This document shows, one piece after another, positions 42,596 to 51,836 of a stretch of 64,000 bases of DNA (positions within the stretch are counted from its first letter, which is position 1; the number at the start of each line of letters is the position of its first letter). Position numbers and translations under genes: made by a program. The DNA comes from Achromobacter spanius (GTDB lineage Bacteria; Pseudomonadota; Gammaproteobacteria; Burkholderiales; Burkholderiaceae_B), in the NCBI RefSeq assembly GCF_003994415.1, contig NZ_CP034689.1:3534001-3598000 (forward strand), written 5' to 3'. The notes below the pieces were generated by a model. That model did no database searches. It was not told the DNA's origin and saw only the letters and a program-made list of their open reading frames with translations.

Positions 42596-45223
42596 TTAAG
42601 CGCCGATGCGCCGCTGTTCCACACCCATGTCGCGCCAGGCCTCGCCATGGCAGGTGAACATCAGGATCTGGTGGCGGGTTGCCGCGTCGAACAAGGCGCG
42701 CTTCATGAAGTCGCGACGGGCGTCATCGGTGTGTACCAGTGCGTCGTCCAGCAACAGCAAGGTGGGCCGCCCGGCCTCTTGCAGCAGATCCGCATACGCA
42801 AACCGGGCCAGGATTCCGAGTTGCTCGCGCGTGCCGAAACTGAGCGCGTCCAGCAAGTCTTCGCCCTCGGCGCGGCGCAGCGCCGTGGGCAGCAAGGCGT
42901 CGTCCAGCCGCAGTGCGGCGTCGGGAAACAGCAATGCCAGGTAGTGGTTCAAGCGGCGAGCCAGCGGCGCCTGCAGCCGTTGCGTGGCGGCGGCGCGTTT
43001 ATCCGTCAGCAGTTTTTGCAGCAGATCCAGCGCGGCCGCACGACGCGACAATTCATCACGGCGGCGTGCCAGCCGTTCGCACGCTGCCGTGGCTTCTGAC
43101 AGGCGTTCGCCCAAGCCCTGCGCCCCGGCCTGATCCAGCTTTCCCTGCAATTGAAGGATGTCGCCGTGACGCTTGTGTTGCGCCTCACGCTCGATAGCCG
43201 CCGATTTTTCATAGCGCTGGACATCTTGCTCGGCCAGTTCGGGCCGGTATTCCGCCAGCGCGGCTTGCGCCTCGCGCACCCGGCGGTCCAGGTCGTCGTG
43301 CGCGCTGCGCACTTCGGCCAGGCGCCCTGCCCGAGCCTGCCGCTGGGCGGCGCGTTCGGCGGACTGCATGTCAGCGGCGCGTGCGGCCGCCTGCCCTTCC
43401 AGCAGTTGCGCGCGTGCCAGGTCCGCGTCCAGCGCACGTTGGGCGGCAGCCAGCGCGGCCTCGGCCTGTGTGGCAACCGCAGTGGCTTCGCGCAAGGCCT
43501 GGGTGGCCGCCGGCAAATCATCTACGTCCGCCGACGCCACGGCCGGCAGCTTGGTCAGCCGTTCTTGCAACGGCACGCGGCGAGCCAGGGCCTCGTCGCG
43601 CTGCCCGCGCAGCACATCCACCCCCTTGGGCGCATGAATGGCCAGCGTCTTGCGCATGCCGTCAAGCTCGCGCTGCAATGCCGTATAGCGCGCATGGCGC
43701 TGCTCGGCGTCAGCCAGCGTGGCCACGCCCAAGCGCTCCAGTAAAGCCTCCCACGCCGACTGCAAACCGCCAAGTTCGCGCTGCAGCGCGGGCAAATCCT
43801 GACCGCCCGGCTCAATCCGGAACCGGCCCACGCCGGGCAGTTCCAGGTTGGCGGCAGACGTCAGCAATACCTGATCGGCGCCGCTCAGTGCCCGGCCGTC
43901 AAGCATTGCCTGATGCCCTGGTTCAAGTTGGTAAGACAGACGCGTGGCAACGGCTTGCTGTTGCAATTGCAGGTTGGCCAGTTCGCGTTCGGTCTTGCGC
44001 AGCGCGTCGATGTCGCCATCGGCGATTTCAATGCGCAGCGCTTCAGTCTTCAGCGTGGATCCCTGTTCGATCAGCGCGGTGGCGGCCTTGAGCGCGTCGT
44101 CCAGCCGTTCAACTTCGGCGTTCAACTGGACAAGTTGGCGTTCAAGGTCGCGGCGGTCAGTCACGGCCTGTACGGCGGCTACCCGCAAGCGGGCCGCGTC
44201 GACCGCGGCGGCGTGCGCCTGCTGTTGCTGCTGCGCGCGGGCCAGGGGTGCCTGCGCCGCATCCACCCGGGCACGCGCGCCCTGCGCTTCCTTGACCAGC
44301 GCCTGGTAATCGGCGTCGTCTTGCTGATCGCGCCCCACCTGGTCTTGCAGCAAGGCCAAGGTTTGCGCGGCCTGGACCTGTTCGCGCCGCAGACCGTCAA
44401 GCGCCTCGCGTTGTTTCGCCACCGCCGCCAGCCGCGCGCGCGCGTCGGCAGCCTTGGCCTCGAAGTCTTTCCAGGGTTCGTTGGCCTGGGCGCGTTCATG
44501 CTCGCGACGCAGTTCGGCCAGGCGGTCCACATCGGCATTCAACTGCGCCATGGCCCGCGCGCAGTCGTCGCGTTCGGTGGTGGCGCGCGCCAGGGCGTCT
44601 TCGGCGTCTTTATAGATGCCCTTGGGGCGTCCGTTGCGCGCATCCAGCAAGGCGGCGCGCTCGGCGGACACGCGCTCAAACAGGCGATCGCCATCACTTG
44701 AAGCCAGCTCGCCGGACAACTGCGTCAAGGCATCGCGCAAATGCGTGCTGGCGTAGGCCGCCGCCGCTTGCAGGTTGTGGCCGTCGCCTTGCTGAATCCA
44801 CAACAGGCCGGGGATGCCGGCCAGGTCCGGCTTGCTTTGCCCGCGGCCCGGCAGTTCAAACCCCAGCAAGGCGGCCAACGCGTTTTCGGCTTCTTCGCCA
44901 TCCAGGCGCTGCGCGCCGCCGTCGATCAGCAATTCACAACGGGCGCGCGACAGGAATTGCTTTTTCAGCACATACGCATGGCCGGCATGCGCGAACGACA
45001 GCTCCACGCTGGGCCGCGCGCCGGACTCGCCATGCGGCGCTAAGTCCGCGACCTTGCTGGTGCTGTAGCGTTCCAGAAAGGCCGCGCGTATGGCGGCGGC
45101 AACCGTGCTCTTTCCGGCCTCGTTCGCGCCCACGAACAGGTTCAAGCCTTCTTGAAGGCCGTCCAGCACCAAGGGTTGGCGAAATTTCCGGAACTCTTCA
45201 AGGGCGATTCTTGACAGCTTCAT
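42596..45223 (-). CDS. AAA-family ATPase, SbcC/YhaN-like
   Basis: 875 residues. Walker A (LFVGANEAGKST) is near residue 35; a very long coiled coil rich in Ala, Gln, Arg and Glu spans about residues 190-720; the C-terminal half-ABC has the signature region FGTREQLGILARFAYADLL and Walker B TLLLLDDALVHTD. This is the YhaN type, the ATPase partner of a SbcD-like nuclease, acting in DNA end processing. Its ATG overlaps the nuclease stop by 4 bp. Confidence 0.88.
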   Translation of the reverse strand: MKLSRIALEEFRKFRQPLVLDGLQEGLNLFVGANEAGKSTVAAAIRAAFLERYSTSKVADLAPHGESGARPSVELSFAHAGHAYVLKKQFLSRARCELLIDGGAQRLDGEEAENALAALLGFELPGRGQSKPDLAGIPGLLWIQQGDGHNLQAAAAYASTHLRDALTQLSGELASSDGDRLFERVSAERAALLDARNGRPKGIYKDAEDALARATTERDDCARAMAQLNADVDRLAELRREHERAQANEPWKDFEAKAADARARLAAVAKQREALDGLRREQVQAAQTLALLQDQVGRDQQDDADYQALVKEAQGARARVDAAQAPLARAQQQQQAHAAAVDAARLRVAAVQAVTDRRDLERQLVQLNAEVERLDDALKAATALIEQGSTLKTEALRIEIADGDIDALRKTERELANLQLQQQAVATRLSYQLEPGHQAMLDGRALSGADQVLLTSAANLELPGVGRFRIEPGGQDLPALQRELGGLQSAWEALLERLGVATLADAEQRHARYTALQRELDGMRKTLAIHAPKGVDVLRGQRDEALARRVPLQERLTKLPAVASADVDDLPAATQALREATAVATQAEAALAAAQRALDADLARAQLLEGQAAARAADMQSAERAAQRQARAGRLAEVRSAHDDLDRRVREAQAALAEYRPELAEQDVQRYEKSAAIEREAQHKRHGDILQLQGKLDQAGAQGLGERLSEATAACERLARRRDELSRRAAALDLLQKLLTDKRAAATQRLQAPLARRLNHYLALLFPDAALRLDDALLPTALRRAEGEDLLDALSFGTREQLGILARFAYADLLQEAGRPTLLLLDDALVHTDDARRDFMKRALFDAATRHQILMFTCHGEAWRDMGVEQRRIGA

Positions 45224-46344
45224 TTGGCGGCCCCCATGGCGCTTTCACGCTGGAACCGCAGCAACAGGCGCAAGGCTTCCGCGGCAACCGCCGCCTGCTC
45301 GCCTTCGTCCTGCAGGGTCTGCAATTGCGCGGCCACCTCGCCTACGTAGCCGCTGGCGCCCAGTTCGGCCAAATCGGCCTGGTCAGGCTCCAGCCGTAGG
45401 CCGGACAGGTCGGGCAGCAAGGCACGCACCTGCGCGGCGGCCTGATCCACCGCGCGTTGCAGCACATCAAACGTTTCCATATTGACGTGGCCTTGCACGT
45501 CCAGCCGCAGCACCTCGTCAGCGCGCAAGGCCGCCAGGCGTTCGGCCAGGGCCTGCGCGTCGGTGGGCAGGCTGATGGTTTCCGTCCACGCCGACCAGCG
45601 GTACTTGCCGACGGCGATGCGTTCGACCACGGGCGCCGCCCCCGGCGCATCAATCTGCACGTCCAGCACGTAGCCGGGCTCGTTGCCGCGAAAGCGATCT
45701 TGTTCGGGCGTGCCGGCGTACCAGGTGTGCGCGTCAATGGACAGGCAGCCGTGCCAATCGCCCAGCGCCAGGTAGTCCAGGCGGGCACGGGCGGCGCGGT
45801 CGGGCGCGATGGGGTTGGTGGCGTCGATGGTGTCCGGCAAACGGCCCGCCACGCTGCCATGGGCCAGGCCCACGCGCACGCGGCCGGCTTCGGTGTCCAG
45901 CGTATCGAAGGACTGGGTCACGTCGTCGTAGGTATGGCGTTGGGTCAGCGGCGCGGCCAGCACGGCAAGGTTTATGGCAGGCAAGTCCACCACGCCGATG
46001 CGCGTGGGCATGTGTACGTTGGCGGGTATGCAGCCCAATTGCGCGGCGCGGCTCCAGACGCTGTCGGCCAAGGCGGCGTCGTGGTTGCCGGCGATCATGA
46101 CCCAGGGGCCGGCATAGGCGGCCATGGCGGCGAAGAGCCGGCGGATAGTGCGATCGGACACGCCTTGCGTATCGAAGACATCGCCTGCGACCAGCACGGC
46201 ATCCACGCGGCGTTCGGCGGCAAGCGCCGCGATACGCGCCACCACATCAAAGCGCGCCTCGGCCAGGATGGCGGCGTCGTCGGTTTCAAACTGGCCGTAT
46301 TGACGGCCGATCTGCCAGTCGGCGGTATGCAGGAAATGAGTCAT
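45220..46344 (-). CDS. DNA repair exonuclease, SbcD/YhaO-like
   Basis: 374 residues with the calcineurin-like phosphoesterase motifs: HTADWQIGR, VLVAGDVFDTQGVS, MIAGNHDAA, GLAHGS and LGDWHG. These bind two metals (Mn2+ in SbcD/Mre11). It forms a complex with the ATPase encoded directly downstream. Together they should process DNA ends or hairpins. Confidence 0.9.
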   Translation of the reverse strand: MTHFLHTADWQIGRQYGQFETDDAAILAEARFDVVARIAALAAERRVDAVLVAGDVFDTQGVSDRTIRRLFAAMAAYAGPWVMIAGNHDAALADSVWSRAAQLGCIPANVHMPTRIGVVDLPAINLAVLAAPLTQRHTYDDVTQSFDTLDTEAGRVRVGLAHGSVAGRLPDTIDATNPIAPDRAARARLDYLALGDWHGCLSIDAHTWYAGTPEQDRFRGNEPGYVLDVQIDAPGAAPVVERIAVGKYRWSAWTETISLPTDAQALAERLAALRADEVLRLDVQGHVNMETFDVLQRAVDQAAAQVRALLPDLSGLRLEPDQADLAELGASGYVGEVAAQLQTLQDEGEQAAVAAEALRLLLRFQRESAMGAAK

Positions 46345-46419
46345 GCGCCGATTTTGGCATAAGCCGGCACCCGCGAAAGCAGCAGAGTGCCGAATCCGTC
46401 ACGCCGTATCAGCGCCCGT

Positions 46420-47721
46420 TCAAGCGCCCTTGCCGTCCAACACCAAGGACGGGCTCGATGCCGCGCCGCGCTCGTAGCGCGAAATGCCCAGGCCGTCGGT
46501 GCGGATGGCGGGGCGCTGCCCCATCACCTGGTCGGCCACCAGCTTGCCGGAGCCGCAAGCCATGGTCCAACCCAGCGTGCCGTGGCCGGTGTTCAGGAAC
46601 AGGTTGCCGTAACGGGTGGGCCCGACGATGGGCGTGCTGTCCGGCGTCATCGGGCGCAGGCCGGTCCAGAATTCAGCCTGGGCCACGTGGCCGCTGCCGG
46701 GGAACAGGTCGTTCACGACCAGTTCCAGCGTCTTGCGGCGCGCGTCCTTCAAGCGCAGGTCGAAACCGGACAGTTCGGCCATGCCGCCCACCCGGATGCG
46801 GTCGTCGAACCGGGTCACCGCGATCTTGTAGGTTTCGTCCAGGATGGTGGACACAGGCGCGGCGGCCTCGTCTTTCATGGGGATGGTCAGCGAATAGCCC
46901 TTGACCGGATAAACCGGCAGGTCCAGGCCCAGCGGTTCGAGCAGACCGCGCGAGTAGCTGCCGAAGGCGGCCACGTAGCGGTCGGCCGTCAGGACCTCGT
47001 TGCCCACGCGCACGCCGGTGATCTGGCCCCCTGCGGTGTTCAAGCCCGAGACCGTCTGGTTGAAGCGGAAGTCCACGCCCAGGGCAGCGGCCATCTCGGC
47101 CAGCCGTGTCGTGAACAGGCGGCAGTCGCCGGTTTCGTCGTTGGGCAGGCGCAGGCCGCCGGCCAGCTTGTGGATCGAGCGCGCCAGGGCGGGTTCGGCC
47201 GTGACCAGGCGGTTGCGGTCCAGCAGTTCGTAGGGCACGCCTACTTCTTCCAGCACCGCGATGTCACGCCGGGCGGCTTCCAATTGGGCGTCGGTGCGGA
47301 ACAGCTGCAAGGTGCCCCGCGCACGCTCTTCATAATGAATGCCCGTGGACGTGCGCAGTTCGCGCAGGCAATCGCGGCTGTATTCGGCCAGGCGCAGCAT
47401 GCGCTCTTTATTGACCGAATAGCGGTCGGCCGAACAGTTGGCCAGCATGGCGGCCATCCACTTCAATTGGTACAGGCTACCGTCCAGGCGTATCGCCAAG
47501 GGCGCATGCTTCTTGAACAGCCATTTGATGGCTTTTAGCGGAATGCCGGGCGCGGCCCAGGGCGTGGAATAGCCCGGCGAAACCTGGCCGGCATTGGCGT
47601 AGCTGGTTTCCTGGGCGGCGGCGGGCTGGCGGTCCAGGACCGTCACGCGGGCTCCCTGACGGGCGAGATAATACGCGGTCGTGGTGCCGATCACGCCGCT
47701 GCCAAGGACGATTACATGCAT
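46420..47721 (-). CDS. dadA: D-amino acid dehydrogenase small subunit
   Basis: 433 residues with the FAD Rossmann motif VIVLGSGVIGTTTAYYLARQGARVTVLDRQ and the DadA pattern SYANAGQVSPGYSTPWAAPGIPLKAIKWLFKKHAPL. It oxidatively deaminates D-alanine and other D-amino acids to keto acids at the membrane. The Lrp-family regulator is divergent across 134 bp, the usual dad arrangement. No alanine racemase (dadX) is alongside. Confidence 0.93.
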   Translation of the reverse strand: MHVIVLGSGVIGTTTAYYLARQGARVTVLDRQPAAAQETSYANAGQVSPGYSTPWAAPGIPLKAIKWLFKKHAPLAIRLDGSLYQLKWMAAMLANCSADRYSVNKERMLRLAEYSRDCLRELRTSTGIHYEERARGTLQLFRTDAQLEAARRDIAVLEEVGVPYELLDRNRLVTAEPALARSIHKLAGGLRLPNDETGDCRLFTTRLAEMAAALGVDFRFNQTVSGLNTAGGQITGVRVGNEVLTADRYVAAFGSYSRGLLEPLGLDLPVYPVKGYSLTIPMKDEAAAPVSTILDETYKIAVTRFDDRIRVGGMAELSGFDLRLKDARRKTLELVVNDLFPGSGHVAQAEFWTGLRPMTPDSTPIVGPTRYGNLFLNTGHGTLGWTMACGSGKLVADQVMGQRPAIRTDGLGISRYERGAASSPSLVLDGKGA

Positions 47722-47855
47722 GATTCTTTCCGTATTTGGATTTACTCAGTTATTTCGGTAGTCTATGACTCCAATCGCAGTGAAAAGCACTGATTATTTT
47801 GCTTTAGCAGCGCTTTTTCTGGGGTGCCCCCTGTTTTCCGATCGGCAAAAGTGAA

Positions 47856-48323
47856 ATGCGCGACCTAGACCGAATTGACCTGAAAATCCTGGAAATCCTG
47901 CAGCGCGAAGGCCGCATTTCCGTTACCGATCTGGCCGAGCGGGTCAGCCTGTCGGCCACCCCCTGTTCGGACCGGGTCAAACGGATGGAACGCGAGGGCG
48001 TCATCACGGGTTACCATGCGCGCGTCAATCCGGCGGCCTTGGGCAAGAACCTGCTGGTGTTTCTAGAGATCAAGCTGTCGGCGAAGTCCGGCGACGTGTT
48101 CGACAAGGTAAAGAAAGAGCTGCTGTACGTGCCCGAAGTGATGGAATGCCATCTGGTGTCTGGCGATTTCGATTACCTCGTGAAGGCCCGCCTGACGGAA
48201 ATGAACGAATATCGGCGCCTGTTGGGCGAAATTCTTAAGCGCTTGCCGGCGTCGGCGGAATCCCGCAGTTACATCGTCATGGAAGAAATCAAGGAAACGC
48301 TGTATCTGCCGGTGGATCGGTAA
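47856..48323 (+). CDS. Lrp/AsnC-family transcriptional regulator
   Basis: 155 residues: N-terminal HTH (LDRIDLKILEILQREGRISVTDLAERVSLSATPCSDRVKRME) and a RAM/ACT-like domain (VMECHLVSGDFDYLVKARLTEMNEY). It is divergent from dadA and is likely to regulate it in response to alanine or leucine, as DadR does. Effector identity is inferred from the neighbour. Confidence 0.9.
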   Translation: MRDLDRIDLKILEILQREGRISVTDLAERVSLSATPCSDRVKRMEREGVITGYHARVNPAALGKNLLVFLEIKLSAKSGDVFDKVKKELLYVPEVMECHLVSGDFDYLVKARLTEMNEYRRLLGEILKRLPASAESRSYIVMEEIKETLYLPVDR

Positions 48324-48463
48324 TTGACACACTGGCCTTGGGGCAAGCGCCCCACCGGATACGCGGATTGTTACGGGCGCGCGCGTGCGCGGCTGCTATG
48401 CTGGCGGCCCTCCGACCCGTGCCGCCCAGTTCTGGTCCGACCCCAATTCTTTAGTCCCAACCT

Positions 48464-49141
48464 ATGACTCGCCTTTACAAATACTTCTTCCGCGGCCTGA
48501 TTACCGTGCTGCCGCTGGCCCTGACCATCTACCTGCTCTACATCTTTCTGGCGTGGACGGAGGCCGTGGCGCTGACGTTTCTGCGCCCCTTCATTGGTGG
48601 CTTCTACGTGCCGGGCATGGGGCTGGCGCTGGGCATTCTGGGCATTTTGGCCATCGGCTATCTGGTGTCCAAGCAACGCGTGCAGAAGTTCCTGACCGTG
48701 GTGGAAATGCCCTTTACCAACCTGCCGGTGGTGAAGAGCATTTATTCGTCGCTGAAGAGCTTTGCCGACTATTTTTCGCCCAGTTCCAAGAACACGGCGC
48801 AACAGGTCGTTGTCCTGCGCTTGCCGGGGCAGCAACTCGAACTGGTGGGCCTGGTGACGCGGCGCAGCCTGGAAGGCCTGCCCGAAGGGTTTACACAGGG
48901 CGATCGCGTGGCCGTCTACCTGCCCATGGGCTACATGATTGGCGGCTACACCGTATTTGTGCCGCAAGACTGGGTACAGCCCATCCAGATGTCGGTCGAG
49001 GAAGCCATGCGCTCATCGCTGATCGCCTGGATGGCGCGCGCCGAGAACAACAGCCGCCCCACGGCCCCGCCCGTGCCGGACACGCCCGTGGCGCCCCCGC
49101 CGCCGCCGCCCGCCAACACGAATGGCGGCGACCCGGCCTGA
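48464..49141 (+). CDS. DUF502 membrane protein
   Basis: 225 residues. Two N-terminal helices (GLITVLPLALTIYLLYIFL and the following GMGLALGILGILAIGYLVS) are followed by the DUF502 soluble part (VEMPFTNLPVVKSIYSSLKSFADYF, GDRVAVYLPMGYMIGGYTVFVP). The tail is Pro-rich. The function is unknown. It leads a run of four same-strand genes. Confidence 0.9.
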   Translation: MTRLYKYFFRGLITVLPLALTIYLLYIFLAWTEAVALTFLRPFIGGFYVPGMGLALGILGILAIGYLVSKQRVQKFLTVVEMPFTNLPVVKSIYSSLKSFADYFSPSSKNTAQQVVVLRLPGQQLELVGLVTRRSLEGLPEGFTQGDRVAVYLPMGYMIGGYTVFVPQDWVQPIQMSVEEAMRSSLIAWMARAENNSRPTAPPVPDTPVAPPPPPPANTNGGDPA

Positions 49142-49174
49142 CCGGTTTTTCATCTATCCCTTTCCGCGCAATCC

Positions 49175-49402
49175 ATGCCCATTATTGAATTCACGCTTGC
49201 CGAAGGCAGCCCCTATATTGAAATCAACCAGCTCCTGAAAGCCACCGGCGTCTGCGACAGTGGCGGCGCGGGCAAGATGATGGTGGCCGACGGCCAGGTC
49301 AGCGTGGGCGGCGTCATCGAAACGCGCAAGACCGCGAAGATCCGCGACGGCCAGATCGTCACTTGCGGCGACATCCGCATCGTTGTGCGAGGCCCGCAAT
49401 GA
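49175..49402 (+). CDS. S4-domain RNA-binding protein, YbcJ-like
   Basis: 75 residues covering one S4 domain (YIEINQLLKATGVCDSGGAGKMMVADGQVSVGGVIETRKTAKIRDGQIV). Likely binds structured RNA. Its stop overlaps the next start by 4 bp. Confidence 0.88.
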   Translation: MPIIEFTLAEGSPYIEINQLLKATGVCDSGGAGKMMVADGQVSVGGVIETRKTAKIRDGQIVTCGDIRIVVRGPQ

Positions 49403-49974
49403 AACTCAAGATGGCCAAGAACTCCATCTTCGCCGTGCTGCTGCGCTCGCCCTGGTGGATGAGCGCGGGCGTGGCCGTGCTGCTTAGCGCCGGCGGTTTC
49501 GCCGCGCTGCCGCTGGACTATGCGGCGATGGGCGTGTTCGCGGCGGTGCCGTTCGCGGTCATTGCCATCATGGCGGCCTACAAGCAGTTGCGGGCACCGT
49601 CGGAAACGCGCGTGCAGGCCGTGGCCGAAGCCGCCGCGGCCATGACGTGGGTCGAGTTCGCCAATACCGTTGAAGCCGGTTTCAAACGCGACGGCTGCGA
49701 GGTCCAACGCCTGCAGACACCCGGCGCCGACTTCGCCTTGAGCAAAGACGGCCACGTGGCGATCGTCAGCGCCAAACGCTGGAAAGCCGCGCGCGTGGGG
49801 GTGGAGCCGCTGCGTGAACTGCAAGCCGCGCGTGAAAAACGCGGCGCGCGCGAAGCCATCTACATCGCCCTGGGCGACGTCTCCGACAACGCCTGGCAGT
49901 ACGCGAAGGCGCAAGGCGTGTCGCTGATGACGGCGCCGGAACTGGCCAAGTTGCTGCGCGACCTGAAGGTCTGA
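49399..49974 (+). CDS. Membrane-anchored restriction-endonuclease-like (Mrr-fold) protein
   Basis: 191 residues. Two hydrophobic helices at the N terminus (residues 20-65) precede a cytosolic domain that reads as Mrr_cat-like: EFANTVEAGFKRDGCEVQRLQTPGADFALSKDGHVAIVSAKRWKAARVGVEPLRELQAA. The D...xAK part resembles a degenerate PD-(D/E)xK centre (ADFAL ... VSAKR), with V-S in place of the usual acidic residue. Catalysis is therefore uncertain. It is translationally coupled to the S4 gene. Confidence 0.72.
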   Translation: MKLKMAKNSIFAVLLRSPWWMSAGVAVLLSAGGFAALPLDYAAMGVFAAVPFAVIAIMAAYKQLRAPSETRVQAVAEAAAAMTWVEFANTVEAGFKRDGCEVQRLQTPGADFALSKDGHVAIVSAKRWKAARVGVEPLRELQAAREKRGAREAIYIALGDVSDNAWQYAKAQGVSLMTAPELAKLLRDLKV

Positions 49975-50018
49975 GCGGGCCGACATTTCGCGCCTTTCTG
50001 TTCGATCCGGATCTTTCG

Positions 50019-50399
50019 ATGACCTATCGCATCCTTGCCGATCTGGTGCTTGTCGTGCACGGGCTGTTCGTTGCCTTCGTTGTATTCGGCGGGCTGCTGG
50101 CGCTATGGCGGCCGCGCATCGCTTACTGGCATCTGCCGGCGCTGGTGTGGGGCGCGGTGGTGGTGGGCATGGGCTGGATCTGCCCCTTGACGCCGCTGGA
50201 AGTGTCGCTGCGCCAACAGGCGGGCCAGCAAGGCTATGCGGGTGGTTTTATCGAACACTATCTACTGGGCCTCATCTACCCCGATAGCATCACCCGAACC
50301 ACGCAGATGGTGCTGGCCGCGCTGCTGATCATCGGCAATATCATGGTGTATGCCCTGTGGGTGCGCCGACGCCGGCGTGCCAGGCGCGCCGCGCCGTAA
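50019..50399 (+). CDS. DUF2784 membrane protein
   Basis: 126 residues with three to four helices and the DUF2784 pattern YRILADLVLVVHGLFVAFVVFGG, CPLTPLEVSLRQQAG and GFIEHYLLGLIYP. Function unknown. It lies 44 bp after the Mrr-like gene and is convergent with the acyl-CoA dehydrogenase. Confidence 0.88.
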   Translation: MTYRILADLVLVVHGLFVAFVVFGGLLALWRPRIAYWHLPALVWGAVVVGMGWICPLTPLEVSLRQQAGQQGYAGGFIEHYLLGLIYPDSITRTTQMVLAALLIIGNIMVYALWVRRRRRARRAAP

Positions 50400-50471
50400 C
50401 GCCGGCACGCGCTACAAGCCAAGCCATCGCGCCAGGCTGATAAAGCACGCATCAAGGCCCAGCGCCCAAGC

Positions 50472-51599
50472 TTACAGACCGCGCGCGATCACCAGCCGCT
50501 GGATGTCGCTGGTGCCTTCGTAGATCTGACACACGCGCACGTCGCGGTAAATGCGTTCAACCGGAAAGTCTTTCAGATAGCCGTATCCGCCCAAGGTCTG
50601 GATGGCGGCCGAACACACTTTCTCGGCCATTTCCGACGCAAACAGCTTGGCCATGGACGCTTCCATCAACGCAGGTTTGCCGGCTTCGCGCAGCGCGGCC
50701 GCATGCAGCACCATCTGGCGCGCGGCGTGGATCTGCGTCGCCATGTCGGCCAGGCGAAACGCCACGGCCTGATGTTCCATGATGGGCTTGCCGAATGCCT
50801 GGCGGTCGCGGGCGTAGTCGCGCGCGCATTCAAAGGCGGCCCGCGCCATGCCCACCGATTGCGACGCGATGCCGATGCGCCCGCCTTCCAGGTTGGCCAA
50901 CGCAATCTTGTAGCCCTGCCCTTCATCACCCAGCCGGTAGGCGGCGGGGATGCGCATGTCTTCAAACGCGATCTGGCAGGTGTCCGAAGCATGCTGACCC
51001 AGCTTGTCTTCGACCCGCAGCACTTGATAGCCCGGGGTGTCGGTGGGCACGATGAAGGCCGAGATGCCGCGCTTGCCGGCGTCGGGGTCGGTGACCGCGA
51101 AGACGATCACGGTTTGGCCGCTCTTGCCCGACGTAATGAATTGCTTGGCGCCGTTCAAGACGTAGTCGTCGCCGTCGCGGCGGGCGCGGGTGCGCAGACT
51201 GCTGGCGTCGGAACCCGCTTGCGGCTCGGTCAGGGCAAAGCCGCCGATGTGCTCGCCGCTTGCGAGCGGCCGCAGGAATTGCTCTTTCTGCGCGTCGTTG
51301 CCGAACTTCAGGATGGGCATGCAGGCCACCGAATTATGCACGCTCATGATGGTGGAGCACGCGCCGCTGCCGGCCGCGATTTCTTCCAGCGCCACGGCGT
51401 ACGACACGTAACCGCTGTCGTTGCCGTCCCATTCCTCGGGCACCAGCATGCCGAAGAAACCCAACTGCGCCATTTCTTGAATGGCGTCGGCGGGATAGTG
51501 GTGGTCACGATCCCAGCGCTCGGCGTTGGGCGTCAGGCGTTCCGTGGCGAAACGGCGCGCCATCTCTTGAATACTGAGTTGCTCTTCGGTCAACAGCAT
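50472..51599 (-). CDS. Acyl-CoA dehydrogenase
   Basis: 375 residues with ACAD signatures: GGFALTEPQAGSDASSLRTRA, FITSGKSGQTVIVFAVT, DRQAFGKPIMEHQAVAFRLADMA, and LGGYGYLKDFPVERIYRDVRVCQIYEGTSDIQR, which contains the catalytic Glu. It is an FAD-dependent enzyme introducing the alpha-beta double bond; a short/branched-chain type is likely from its resemblance. AGGAGAC precedes ATG 51599. No ETF or hydratase gene is adjacent. Confidence 0.92.
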   Translation of the reverse strand: MLLTEEQLSIQEMARRFATERLTPNAERWDRDHHYPADAIQEMAQLGFFGMLVPEEWDGNDSGYVSYAVALEEIAAGSGACSTIMSVHNSVACMPILKFGNDAQKEQFLRPLASGEHIGGFALTEPQAGSDASSLRTRARRDGDDYVLNGAKQFITSGKSGQTVIVFAVTDPDAGKRGISAFIVPTDTPGYQVLRVEDKLGQHASDTCQIAFEDMRIPAAYRLGDEGQGYKIALANLEGGRIGIASQSVGMARAAFECARDYARDRQAFGKPIMEHQAVAFRLADMATQIHAARQMVLHAAALREAGKPALMEASMAKLFASEMAEKVCSAAIQTLGGYGYLKDFPVERIYRDVRVCQIYEGTSDIQRLVIARGL

Positions 51600-51836
51600 G
51601 TTTTGTCTCCTGGGTTGCGCGGGCGGGCGGGCGCCGGATGGGCGCCGCTTGCCTTGTTCTGTCGTGCCGCGTTGGCGGGGTACGGACGAGGCACGGCATC
51701 GAGAATACACCGTCGTTCCCATGCGCGCGGGAAGGTTGTTCGCTTCAAGAACCTTTTAGTGTTGCGTGAAAACCGAGGATCGAATTATCATGCAACTTAT
51801 TAAGTATCTTGATGAGACATGGAAAGGAGTTTGCGC

